This document shows positions 18,635 through 27,594 of a stretch of DNA of 64,000 nucleotides, in pieces. How positions within the stretch are numbered: position 1 is the first letter of the stretch; each line of letters begins with the position of its first letter. The position numbers and the translations under genes are program-made. This DNA comes from Bradyrhizobium lupini (GTDB lineage: Bacteria; Pseudomonadota; Alphaproteobacteria; Rhizobiales; Xanthobacteraceae): the NCBI RefSeq assembly GCF_040939785.1, contig NZ_CP162553.1, positions 2,542,001-2,606,000 of the forward strand, given 5' to 3'. The notes beneath the pieces were generated by a model. The model did no database searches and had not been told where the DNA came from. It saw only the letters and a program-made list of their open reading frames with translations.

Positions 18635-19002
18635 TCGCAGCCCGCGTTCCAGCCTTGCACGATACGATTGTTGCGGTCGACCCGCACAACGCGGGGTCTG
18701 AAACGCCTCGCTTCTGCCTCGTCAGATGAGGCATATGCAACGATACTGATTTTGTCGCCGGGCATTGCCAATCGGGCCGTCGCACCAGTCAGGTCGATGG
18801 CGCCGGACCCTGGAGGCGCTTCAATGATGTAGGTAGAAAATCGTGCCCCATTGTCGAGATTGTAGATCTCGACGCGTTCGTTAATCAGGAAGCCTGCGGC
18901 ATCAAGCAACCCACGATCAACCGATATCGATCCTCCCCGGTTCAGATCGGTTTCAGTTACCGAAGCTCGATCGATTTTGCCCTTCATAAAGGTGATTCTC
19001 AT
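18628..19002 (-). CDS. panD: PanD, aspartate 1-decarboxylase
   Basis: 124 residues from ATG 19002 ([20 protein letters not shown]). The open frame extends to 19068, but the family starts at M-R-x-x-x-x-x-K-I. PanD is made as a proenzyme and cleaves itself between Gly and Ser to form a pyruvoyl cofactor; that site is present as GGSISVD at about residues 22-28. [20 protein letters not shown] and [17 protein letters not shown] are conserved active-site segments. The product is beta-alanine for pantothenate. It is the first gene of the panD-bioF-bioD-bioA set and appears intact. No clear promoter was found. Confidence 0.9.
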   Translation of the reverse strand: MRITFMKGKIDRASVTETDLNRGGSISVDRGLLDAAGFLINERVEIYNLDNGARFSTYIIEAPPGSGAIDLTGATARLAMPGDKISIVAYASSDEAEARRFRPRVVRVDRNNRIVQGWNAGCEC

Positions 19003-20139
19003 TTCCCGTCCAGCCCAAGGAACTTCAGCAATGCCGTCCCGGTTAGGTGTGATGCGAGGCCGAGCCAAATCGAGTCATAAAGCGGCTCGGGCGTTGATCA
19101 GCGATTGTTGACGTGCAGACAAACCAAAACACCCGTGGTCCTCGTAAGGCCACGCCGGAGAACAACCCTTTTGCACCGCATCCGTTACGTTCCAACATGA
19201 GAGCTGCTTGCGTAATCCCCGCGAAGCGCCGCCTTCGGACTGGTCATGTGATGGGCGGTGTGCGAGCCGTAGCCGCAAGTTTCCGGAAAGCCGCTAGACT
19301 TAATAAGCAGGTTTGCGAGTTGCAGACGGCTCGCATCGAAGCTCTCGCGGTGGACCGCGCTTGAAGTCAGCCCCACCAAACAGGTCATGCAAGGCACGGG
19401 CCTCGGCACGACGCCGTTTCCCGCGAAAAGGTGCGCTCTTCCGGAGGTCGTTCGCTTCCGCGCCAGTCTGCATTGGACACACCCTTGATCACATCATCTT
19501 GCAGGGCGCCGCCCGCGCCTGAAACTGTACGTCCCTCCAGGAGCAGAAAATCGCCGACTTCTGCTTGAGTGCGCACATATCAAGCGGCTATTGCTGCCTT
19601 AGCGCAGGTCTTCCTCGCAGAAGCCGATGCCGCAGTGGTTCTAAGCTCCGTGATAGCGAGTTGTCGTGCACTCGACTATAAAAACAAGCGGTGACTTACA
19701 ATGCACGTCACCGGTACGAATAGGCAGTGGGCGGCAGGCGGGACCGCGCTATTCATACGTAGTCTCAAATCCGATCGGCAACTTGCGAGCAGGCGGCGAG
19801 CTAAGATGAAACTTGTTGAAGTCGATCCTCGCACAGTTCCGTCGGTCGGGCTGACGCTTCCGATCGTCACGATCAGGACGGATTGCATCAGAACGGCCCG
19901 CGGCCACCTTAACAAGGATGCGAGCGGGTCGCTTTCCCGCAATTGATGCAGTTGTGAACTTGACCGTCTGCCGAACCGATCGAAGATGCGGCCGAGGGCC
20001 GCAACCCGACACGCAGGTATCACCCGCCGGCTGGCCCGGACAGGCGGGGCTTCAGTGGGGCCTCCGACTTGTCGGGGATTACAGAGAAGGCGTGACATCG
20101 CCGGCATAGCGGCTAGTCTAGAAAAAGCACGCCGCCGCG
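19003..20139. other. Region upstream of panD, no recognisable gene
   Basis: Several short open frames (for example 19385-19576 minus and 19701-19946 plus) have somewhat protein-like composition, but I recognise none. Any promoter of the pan-bio operon should be in the right-hand neighbourhood of 19003; I found no sigma-54 -24/-12 pair there. Confidence 0.4.
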
Positions 20140-21148
20140 ATGCTTCTCTGCTTTCCTGGAGTCGAAACCGTGTTGCTTCTCAACCATAGCATTGGGCACC
20201 GCGCGCCATTGGATGTCTCGGATGCCAATCTGCTAAGTTGCGAAGCCGCGCGCGAAGTGGAGCGGTTTCTTAGACGCCGCGATGGCTACAAGGTGACGCC
20301 GCTGGTTTCTCTGCCGTGCCTTGCTCGCGAGATCGGCGTGGGCGCGATCCAGCTGAAGGACGAGGGTCATCGATTCGGACTTGGCAGTTTCAAGGCGTTA
20401 GGCGGGTCCTATGCCGTGATCCGCCTTGTGTTAGAGGAAACAACTCGGCGTTTCGGCCGGCCTACCGACATCGCCGAGATTCACAGACCTGAGGTGAAGG
20501 CGCTAGCAGAGGCGGTCACGGTGTCCTGCGCAAGGGATGGCAACCATGGCAGGTCAGTAGCGCAGGGCGCCCACCTCGTTGGGGCGAACTGCGCCGTATT
20601 CGTTCACTCGGGCGTCAGTGACGTATTGCCGCCATCGCCCGGTTTGGCGCGCGGATACTCCGCGTCGATGGCAACTATGATGACTCCGTGGCCGAAGCTG
20701 CGCGAGTTGCCGCGAACAATGGTTGGACGACCGTATCCGATACGTCCTGGCCAGGCTACGAGCGTATCCCCGGTTTGGTGATGCAGGGGTCCACGGCTCT
20801 CGTGAGCGAAGTCTTAAGGCAGTTGCCCGAGCCTCCGACCCACGTCTTTGTCCAGGCAGGCGTTGGTGGAGTGGCCGCAGCCCTCGCCGGACACTTATCG
20901 GCTTTATTGGGGGACTATCGTCCGTTCTTCACGGTCGTCGAACCCTCACGCGCAGCGTGCCTTTTTGAAAGCGCTCGAGCCGGACATTCGGTTAAGATTG
21001 CTCATGGGCAGCCGACCGTAATGGCGATGCTCGAATGCTACGAGCCTTCGCTCATTGCTTGGCGCATCCTTTCGCGCGCGGCCGACGCGTTTATGACTGT
21101 CGATGACCAGGACGCAATCAGCGCCATGAATCTTTTAGCCATTCCTGA

Positions 21149-22079
21149 GAGCCTGACTCAAAAAGCGTAGACGTCTTCAAGGTCTGGCCAAGCGGCGAGT
21201 TAAGAGCCTCAGATGGGCAGCGAGTAGCTAGGCGAGTTCGGTGGCGGCAGAGCCTTCGAAGTCTTTGGAGTGGCGCCGACATCTTCCGAACCATGCAAAG
21301 GTGCGCTCGACGACCCAGCGCCTGGGCAGGAGCTGGAAGCGTTTGACCCCGGCCGGTCGCTCGACGATCTCGATCGTCCATTGGCCGCAGTCCGAGAGTG
21401 CGTTGAGGAGTTGTTTGCCGCGATAAATCCGATCGGCGAAGACATGTTCAAGCTTTGGGAAGCGGGCTCGCAAGCCCTCCAACAGGGGCACGGCGCCATG
21501 GACGTCCTGAATGTTGGCGGATGAACATAGGCCGCCAACAAGAGAACGTTGGTGTCGGTAACGATATGGCGCTTGCGCCCATGGAGGCGCTTGCCGGCGT
21601 CGAATCCGCGTGGCCCGCCGGCCTCCGTCGTTGATGCGGTCTGACTATCAATAACGGCAGCTGTCGGTTTGGGTTTTCGTCCGAGCCTTCGGCGCGCCTT
21701 CCGAACCAAGGCCTGGACGATCTGCTGCCATCGACCCGTATTGCGCCAGGCGTAAAAATAGCCCTGCACCGTCGAGTATGGCGGGAACTCCTTCGGCAAG
21801 GCTCGCCATTGGCAGCCGCTCGACAGAATATAGAAGATCGCCTGCATGATCTCGCGCAAATCGACCTCCCGCGGCCGGCCCAATCGCCGTCGCGGCGGCA
21901 TCTTCCGGGCGATCAACGCCCATTCTGCATCGGTCAGATCACTTGTGTAACGCAGCCCGCTGCGCTGATACTGGATACGAGCGGCCTTGGTCCACGGCAT
22001 GGTGTCCTCCCTCGAATCTTTGCAAATCCGAAGGAATCACAGGCCCGCCAAAGCCGCTCACCTTTTTTCGGTCAGGCTC
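21149..22079 (-). mobile_element. IS5-family insertion sequence (IS427/IS1031-like), 931 bp
   Basis: Terminal inverted repeats begin GAGCCTGAC at both ends (21149 and, reversed, 22071-22079). A 3-bp target duplication TGA flanks it (21146-21148 and 22080-22082). One transposase gene on the minus strand, inactivated. Target is the dpaL coding sequence. Confidence 0.9.
21177..22000 (-). pseudogene. IS5-family transposase, frameshift plus nonsense codon
   Basis: ATG 22000: MPWTKAARIQYQRSGLRY, DLTDAEWALIARKMPP, AIFYILSSGCQWRALPKEFP, AVIDSQTASTTEAGGPRGFD (first Asp of DDE). Near 21515 one base is missing from the VHPANIQDVHGAVPLLEGL coding run; the second half continues one frame over as EHVFADRIYRGKQLLNAL (second Asp) and RWVVERTFAWFGRCRR (Glu). 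A TAG replaces a Trp codon near 21233, and the original stop is at 21177. Some IS427 members use programmed frameshifting, but the base loss falls inside a conserved segment with no slippery run, so this is read as damage. Confidence 0.85.
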
Positions 22080-22285
22080 TGAGGACAGCGACCCCGCTGT
22101 CGTTGCGGGTGAAAGTGGCGGGGTGGGGGGTGCTGCGAGTTGCTGCCGACCCGAGCTTGCGCGGTCAGACTGGTCTTGGACCTGACGCACGGGTCTTCCT
22201 CATCAACACCGAGGGTGCGACTGACCCTCGTCTGTACGAGCAGCTCGTAGGAGAGTCTCCGGCGCAAGTAGCCGCGAAAAATCAT

Positions 22286-22899
22286 GGAAAATCGAGCAGT
22301 TCGTGGTCGGCGGCCCCAGGGCCGGCCCCGCGGCCGGTGGGAACCAGGCTGACAAAAAGCGGCCGCGCAAGCATTAAGCGTGGTTGAGAGCTGCTGCGCT
22401 ATTTCTGCCACGAACTAGAACTGGACGCACCTTTTCGGCACGAAAGGGCTGGCTTTGCTGCCTTGCCGCGCGCGCAAACGCTATGAGTTTGGAGTTCGCA
22501 ATTCAAACGCCTTCGTCTCATCGCATGCGACAACGTGCGCTTTTTTTTGTTGATTCGGCACAGCAGTTGTGAGCGGCTTCATAGTTGCGTTACAGCTCGC
22601 CGGGTGATCTTCGACATGCGTGGACTCCTGATCGTTCTCACGGCTTTCTTGATCATGTTGGCAGCACGTGGCCCGCACCAGACTGCTTTTATGCCGCACC
22701 CGACGGCGCCCCTACCACCCGTCAACGTACCCTAGCCAAGCTCCTGGCGCCTGGAAAAGTCACGAAGGTGGAGGATAATAGGAAAGCATCTTGATGCTCC
22801 TCTGGCTGATGTCTCCGATCTATACCGCTGCCTTGGTGACCGGCACCTCCCCCGAACACTAGAACGTCAGCCTCATATTCAACGGATCCGGGCGCGGCC
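22286..22899. other. No recognisable gene; one tiny signal-peptide-like frame
   Basis: A 39-codon plus-strand frame at 22618-22737 starts MRGLLIVLTAFLIMLAARG, which looks like a signal peptide or single membrane helix, followed by a Pro-rich tail. There is no good ribosome site and no family match. The rest appears empty. Confidence 0.3.
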
Positions 22900-23096
22900 G
22901 TCACCGCCGTGAGCACTTCCTCCCGGAGCAGTCTCCAGACCTCAAACTCAGGTGGCGAACGCACATCCTCGCTTTCGGAGCGGAGTACTTCGCGGAGGTC
23001 ATCACCGCCACGAACTGGCCGAGCACGACGGCTTCGTCGATGCCACAGGTAATGAAGAGGATCGTCTTGCCGGTCGCCTGCTAGATGCGCGGGAGT
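22900..23096 (-). pseudogene. SsuB/TauB-type ABC transporter ATPase, C-terminal fragment
   Basis: Minus strand: QATGKTILFITCGIDEAVVL and GQFVAVMTSA, after an in-frame TAG, then one frame over SPPEFEVWRLLREEVL. This is the H-loop region (TILFVTHDIDEAVxLGDRVxVM; the His is Cys here) and the final helix of nitrate/sulfonate/taurine-type ATPases. Confidence 0.6.
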
Positions 23097-23452
23097 TCGC
23101 CCTGAAGGCGGTTCGCGCGGTGTCTGAATCCCTGATCTGTCCCGCTTTGAACAGACCATCCTTGACTAGCCAATCGATCCACACCTGTATCTCCTCATCG
23201 GAGATCACCCCGGCTTTGGAGGTGACACCGGTGCTTTTCCAGTATTTGATCGACGAGGCGTCTTCGTTGTGCTTGCGATCCGCGACGATCCTCTCAAACT
23301 GCATCCGCACCTCGGCCAGGGGCGCGGTCTACGCCCATTCGACCGCGCGGGAAACGCCCTCAGCCAGCTTGCGGGCGGCATTGGGGTGGTCGTCGATGAA
23401 TTTCTCGCGCAGGACATACCTCCCCGGTAAGCTGGCCGAGGCGCGCGCGGCC
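23097..23452 (-). pseudogene. Sulfonate/nitrate-type ABC substrate-binding protein (NMT1/SsuA-like), C-terminal part
   Basis: REKFIDDHPNAARKLAEGVS, RAVEWA, an in-frame TAG where Arg or Lys is usual, VRMQFERIVADRKHNEDASS, IKYWKSTGVTSKAGVISDEE and IQVWIDWLVKDGLFKAGQI. This is the C-terminal third of an NMT1-like periplasmic binding protein. It lies head-to-head with monooxygenase sequence starting at 23454 and continues leftwards into ssuB-like sequence, so an uptake cassette has been compacted by deletion. Confidence 0.7.
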
Positions 23453-23453
23453 A

Positions 23454-23707
23454 TTGGGTGATTGCTGGCCCACCGGAAAAGATCGCCGACGATATCCAGC
23501 ACTGGTTCGAAGCTGGTACCGCCGACGGGTTCAACGTCACCACCATTCCTCCCAGGCGGGTTCGAGCTGTTTGCGGAGCAGATGGTACCGATCCTGCGGC
23601 AACGTGGACCGTTCCGACATGACTATACCGGCGCGCCGCTACGGGAACACTACGGCCTGAGACGGCCGCGCAGCTTCTTGTCCGGCACAGCTCAGGCAAT
23701 CGCGTAA
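23454..23707 (+). pseudogene. Luciferase-like FMN-dependent monooxygenase, C-terminal tail
   Basis: PPEKIADDIQHWFEAGTADG, a shift near 23555, then GFELFAEQMVPILRQRGPF, RHDYTGAPLREHYGLRRP and stop at 23705-23707. Closely similar to the tail at 8140-8394. Family members often need a partner flavin reductase; none is seen. Confidence 0.75.
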
Positions 23708-23837
23708 GGTTTCGAAATCTCTGATGGACCATCCTGCCACCCCGGTTCGCACGGACTTTGTTGCGAGGTCGCGTCGAGCTAGATTCGGGGGAGAACCTCC
23801 TCGCTGAATCAATCCGAACCCGGATCCTTTTCTCCGG

Positions 23838-24131
23838 CTATGGGCCCGAGCGAATAGTCCGGCTCGTTACAAATTGGACTCCGATTTCCGAGCCGTCCAG
23901 TCGAATCAACTCGCATCGCCGGTAGGATAATCCGGTGGTTGAAAGCAACAAGAAGAACTCGCGAGTTTTGAGAACGTCCGTTGATCCATCGATTCGAAGA
24001 CGCGCTCCGGTCTCCGAAACGTCGATGAGAATGCAATCGTGCCGCCATGTGCCATCGAAGCCCAAAAGGGTCGCCCGATACTCGTGGTCGAAGCGCACGC
24101 GTTTTGACCGCCGTTTATCCCATCCATACAT
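23838..24131 (-). CDS. PilZ-domain protein
   Basis: 97 residues, a single PilZ domain. The N-terminal cyclic-di-GMP-binding motif appears as DKRRSKRVRF (R-x3-R) at residues 5-14, and the second motif as DVSETGARL (D-x-S-x2-G) at about residues 38-46. Family members bind cyclic-di-GMP and act on motility, exopolysaccharide or other targets through protein contact. The gene appears intact and stands alone, with no partner gene suggesting its target. Start ATG 24131 chosen as the first codon of the frame that keeps the motif; a fully certain ribosome site is lacking. Confidence 0.8.
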   Translation of the reverse strand: MYGWDKRRSKRVRFDHEYRATLLGFDGTWRHDCILIDVSETGARLRIDGSTDVLKTREFFLLLSTTGLSYRRCELIRLDGSEIGVQFVTSRTIRSGP

Positions 24132-24434
24132 TCGATGGCCTTCGTGTCTTCAAAACGGACGGTTCGAAAATGTAGCGGAGCCGGAGTCAAATTGCTCCGC
24201 ATTGCGCTTCGCATCTAGAATTGGGAAGAAATGACGATTACTAAGAGGAAAATATCTGTCAGTCGGCACCAACGTAGAATAGAGACACCGCGGGCGGCGC
24301 TTGCAGCGCTTTCGGACGACCGGTTTGCGCGGCCTTAGACTGGGTATATCGGGGAAGTTACAGGACAATTCGGTCGTGAGACGCGACCATAAATGTGCGT
24401 TTCCAGAAATGGCATCAGGAGCGACGAGCTCGCT
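24132..24434. other. No recognisable gene
   Basis: Upstream region of the PilZ gene; nothing recognised. Confidence 0.4.
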
Positions 24435-24533
24435 TCACGTGAAGACGAGGGCAAGCAGACTGGAGCAGAGCAGCGCAACTCCAACTGCCGACAGGGCCAG
24501 GAAGCTGCCGGAGACAAGATCAAGAGTGCCCAT
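24435..24533 (-). CDS. Possible 32-residue membrane peptide
   Basis: ATG 24533 is preceded by GAGG at a good distance (GAGGTCATCATG). The peptide MGTLDLVSGSFLALSAVGVA continues LLCSSLLALVFT, a single hydrophobic helix ending at TGA 24435-24437. The hydrophobicity plus a good ribosome site make a real small gene possible; no family is known to me. Confidence 0.35.
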   Translation of the reverse strand: MGTLDLVSGSFLALSAVGVALLCSSLLALVFT

Positions 24534-25231
24534 GATGACCTCAATTCCGGCGAGGAGTAGAGAGCAAAGGCCGCTCCGCTCGTCGGTCAATTGCCAAAGA
24601 ATAGATCAAATGCAGTGCATAATTGCTGCTGCTGTATCGGGCGGAACGCTCGTTTTCAGCGCGAGCAGGCGGCAGTTCGCGGCGTTTCGGCGGGGACTCT
24701 CGCTTCGGCCATGCCAGCTTCTGGAGCAATTGTGCTGCATGTGTTGTCTCGTCAGATGGACTCTGCGCCAGCTGTTAATATAGCTCAGTTGGCGTTACCT
24801 CAGTTCAGAGAGATAGGAACTCTCGCCGACATCATTGTGATTAAGGGCCCCCGTTCCGCGACAGTGGTCCCGACGATGAATGAAAGCTATATTTCATCAG
24901 CGGAGGCTGGCCCTTTGTGTCGTTCGGACGCGGCCGCAACTGTCAGGCTGATATACGAGAGGCAATGACGCGCGCCTGCGCGCAGCGGTGGCACGACCCG
25001 TTGATCGGACTGCAGGCATATCCGCCGGGTAACTACACGGACGTGCTTGATACCGCTTCCGACGGTGGAAGCACCTCGATAGAGCGGTTGCAATCGCCAT
25101 CTCGCCGAACGACACGTCACGGGACGGAGTAAACGCTCATCGCTCGTGCGTGCCACCAGGAAACCGGCAAAACGACACACGCCGCCTGTGGAGATCGAGG
25201 GTGACGTTTCAGGGATGAAGGCGAGCCTTTG
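24534..25231. other. No recognisable gene
   Basis: Only short overlapping frames; none with a recognisable motif. Confidence 0.4.
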
Positions 25232-25573
25232 TCAGTTCTCTTCACTCCTTCGCACACTAGGTGCCACGGGTCGGCTGGGGGCCAGCGATTGCGTCGGCCT
25301 TGCCGTCGACTCCGCAGCGACGGAGCGTGCTTCGATAAAGTCGAGAGTGGCGCGTCCTTTTGTCGTAATGCGCCAGCCACCCTCAATCCGCTGAACGAGT
25401 TGTTGCGAAAAGACGTTTAGCTCCGGCACGCAAGCTCCCAACCTCTTGGTGCGCTCGGCCCACTCCGGTCCGCAGGTCGCTAGGATCGCCATATCCCGCT
25501 TTAGGTCGGCCATTGAGGCGAAACCGTCTGGATAGCTCGCCAGGATCTTGAGGACTGTAATCTGGGAATTCAC
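25232..25573 (-). CDS. Conserved hypothetical protein with a winged-helix-like fold
   Basis: 113 residues: MNSQITVLKILASYPDGFAS, MADLKRDMAILATCGPEW, then VFSQQLVQRIEGGWRITTKG and RATLDFIEAR. The order (helix, DLKRDMAIL helix, then GGWRITxKGRxxL) resembles the winged-helix module of Mrr-N-like or PadR-like proteins that sense whether a locus is to be repressed, but I cannot name the family. The tail after residue 85 is low-complexity. From memory, similar proteins occur in Bradyrhizobium symbiosis islands; that needs a search. It appears intact. Confidence 0.6.
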   Translation of the reverse strand: MNSQITVLKILASYPDGFASMADLKRDMAILATCGPEWAERTKRLGACVPELNVFSQQLVQRIEGGWRITTKGRATLDFIEARSVAAESTARPTQSLAPSRPVAPSVRRSEEN

Positions 25574-25604
25574 CTGACTGACAAATCACTACTTGGTCGC
25601 GGAG

Positions 25605-25805
25605 CTAGCGCCACATCGTGGGCGCCTTCGAAAGAGCTTCGCGCCCCACCTCTTCGAGGCGTTCCTTCGAACTCTCGCCGTTGCTGGCCGCCTCCAGAAT
25701 CTTTGAGGCCACATGGGCTCGGACACCGGTTGCGCATGGCGGGAGGCTTTTGCATACCTCGTCAAGCACCCTCCGCACGAGGGCGGCAGTCCTGGGATCC
25801 AACAT
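25605..25805 (-). CDS. Conserved small hypothetical protein (ends APTMWR)
   Basis: 66 residues from ATG 25805: MLDPRTAALVRRVLDEVCKS, VRAHVASKILEAASNGESSK and REALSKAPTMWR. It is helical, with the spacing of a small regulatory or toxin-antitoxin-like helix bundle, but no function is known to me. The open frame extends upstream to 26036 without support; the internal ATG is the natural start. It precedes the 25232-25573 gene in the same direction with a 31-bp gap, so the two may be co-transcribed. Confidence 0.6.
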   Translation of the reverse strand: MLDPRTAALVRRVLDEVCKSLPPCATGVRAHVASKILEAASNGESSKERLEEVGREALSKAPTMWR

Positions 25806-26712
25806 CCGAGCCCTCGCGCATCCCGCTCCTGAGAGAAGAGAATACGGATTTCTAATTCGGAAATTGAAATGTGTTAAAATTAGCGGAGAAGCGCGCTTGC
25901 GATGTCGATGGTCGCTAACGCTAAGTGCGGAGCGTTGCCCAGACGGCCCGGCTAAGGGAGCTTCGGAAACACCCGGCAAACTGCTGTGGATACGTAGTTG
26001 AACGCGCCGAATGGGGAGCAATGGGATCAGGTGCATTGTTCAACACAACCGTGCTCCCAGACTGAATAGCGTTAATAGACATTGAGACTGAACCTCCTCG
26101 ATGTCACCGCCCCATAGTGGTTTTGCATCGCTTGGCACAGCCCTCGCCTCGCCTCAAATTTATCCCCAAACGTAATGCACTATTGCTGCTATTCTCGTGA
26201 GAGCGTGCATTTTTTCGTCCGGACCAGGACCAATCTCGCCGTCTTACCGCAAGAAGAGATGATATCGATATGGAGCTTTTCCAGCCGACGACAGCAGGAT
26301 CTGTCTCAGTTCCGTCGTACTTGGCTTTGAGGGGACCCGATGTGAACTGTTCTATATTCAATGTAGTGCTTTGCGGACAATGCGCGGTATCTCACCTGTT
26401 TTTGGGGCGCCAGTTCGTATGCGGCACCGGTCAGTGCCTCGTGGCTTTGCAGGCCGCTCAACATCTTCGGTGTAAGCGGGTCTACGTGCCTCAATCGAGA
26501 CTGCCGCTGCGGTAGCGAATGTCGTACCCGATTTTTGGAAGCATTGACGTCGTTCACAGACAATGCCGTGGGGTCTTTGGGTCGTGCATCCCGGAGGAAA
26601 CTTCGGAAGATCTCTTATAAAGCGGCGATATCGATCGCTTCTTGATTGTAACAGTGCGCTCAAACGCCGGAGCGGCGACCTACCCGATCATGGCAAGATG
26701 TGGAGCAGCTTG
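25806..26712. other. No recognisable gene
   Basis: About 900 bp without a supported gene. The right part should contain the promoter of the SDR gene at 26713. Confidence 0.4.
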
Positions 26713-27466
26713 ATGGAAGGTTTCAGGGGCAAGGTCGCAGTTGTAACCGGCGGCGGCGGTGGAATCGGAGCCGCCGTCTCTAGGCGATTGGTTCGTGAAG
26801 GTGCGGCGGTGGTCGCTGCCGACATGTCCGCTCCAGCTTTGCAGTCAGTCGTTGCCGACATTGTTGCTGGTGGCGGAGCGGCGGAAGCTGCCATCCTCGA
26901 TCTTCGTGATGAGAGCGCGAGCCGCCTCATGATTGAAGGTATCCTCGCAAGACATCAGCGCATTGATGTGTTGGTAAACAACGCCGGCATTTTCCGCGGT
27001 GGCAACCTACTGTCTTTGTCGGAGGATGATTGGCGGCTGAGCTTTTCAGTCAATTCGATGCAATATTCCATCTTTGCCGAGCCGTTCTGCCGGGGATGAT
27101 CGAGCGCCGCGCGGGGGCGATCATCAATATCTCGTCCAATGGGCTCTAAGCCCCGCCCCCAACTCCATCGCCTATAATGTGACCAAAGCAGCAGTTGCAT
27201 CGTTTACCCAGAATCTTGCCAGGGACTATGCGCCTGACGGGATACGCGTCAATGCAGTCTGCCCCGGTGAGATTCATACCCCTATGCTAGAGGAGGGTCT
27301 AACGCGAGCGGGCCGAACCGTAGAACAACTAAATAAACTTGTCCCGTTTGGGCGAATTAGTACTTCGGATGAAGTGGCGGCGCTTGTGGCCTTTCTGGCC
27401 TCGAACGAAGCACCCTTTATGTGCGGGTCGTTGGTCGAGATCACTGGTGCACAGGCAGTTGCCTGA
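26713..27466 (+). pseudogene. Short-chain dehydrogenase/reductase, two frameshifts
   Basis: ATG 26713 follows GGAG at seven bases. The NAD(P)-binding motif reads GKVAVVTGGGGGIGAAVSRR (T-G-x3-G-x-G), NAG motif as VLVNNAGIF near residue 88. Near 27065 a shift moves to IFHLCRAVLPGMIERRAGA and INISSN; another shift follows, then YNVTKAAVASFTQNLARDYA with the catalytic Y-x3-K, and a complete C terminus (VNAVCPGEIHTPML, SLVEITGAQAVA). So the catalytic Ser region, Tyr and Lys are all recognisable but not in one frame. Lies 129 bp upstream of the deacetylase-like gene in the same direction. Confidence 0.85.
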
Positions 27467-27594
27467 CCAACAGCGAGTGGTAGGCGGGTGGCGATGACCA
27501 TGTCGCAGGCATGCCGCCAGCCACCGAGAGGATCTGGCGTCAGTCTCACCCCAAGCGCTCACGGGGGCCTTGTGCATATAGAAGGAGGTTGGAC

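Larger units (their letters stand above)
20140..22285 (+). pseudogene. dpaL: Diaminopropionate ammonia-lyase, split by an IS5-family element
   Basis: This PLP enzyme (EC 4.3.1.15) breaks 2,3-diaminopropionate to pyruvate and ammonia. From ATG 20140: LKDEGHRFGLGSFKALGG (PLP lysine in SFKALGG), CARDGNHGRSVAQGAHL, a frameshift near 20625, RVDGNYDDSVAEAAR, SDTSWPGYERIPGLVMQGS, VQAGVGGVAAALAGHLSALL. At 21149 an IS interrupts the codon run NLLAIPE. Right of the element (22083 onward) the gene resumes as DSDPAVVAGESGGVG, then after one more shift ARVFLINTEGATDPRLYEQL. Removing the IS and one copy of its TGA target duplication restores the frame exactly (AIPEDSDPAVVAGESG), so the frameshifts are separate events from the insertion. 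Confidence 0.9.

Noticed and set aside
21400..21620. Programmed frameshift in the IS5 transposase
   Set aside because: The break falls in a conserved segment without a slippery A or T run, and the gene also carries a nonsense codon, so damage is the simpler reading.
22840..22900. Start of an FAD-dependent reductase (EADVLVFGGGAG) on the minus strand
   Set aside because: Only a dozen residues resemble a nucleotide-binding motif, and what follows does not match any such family.
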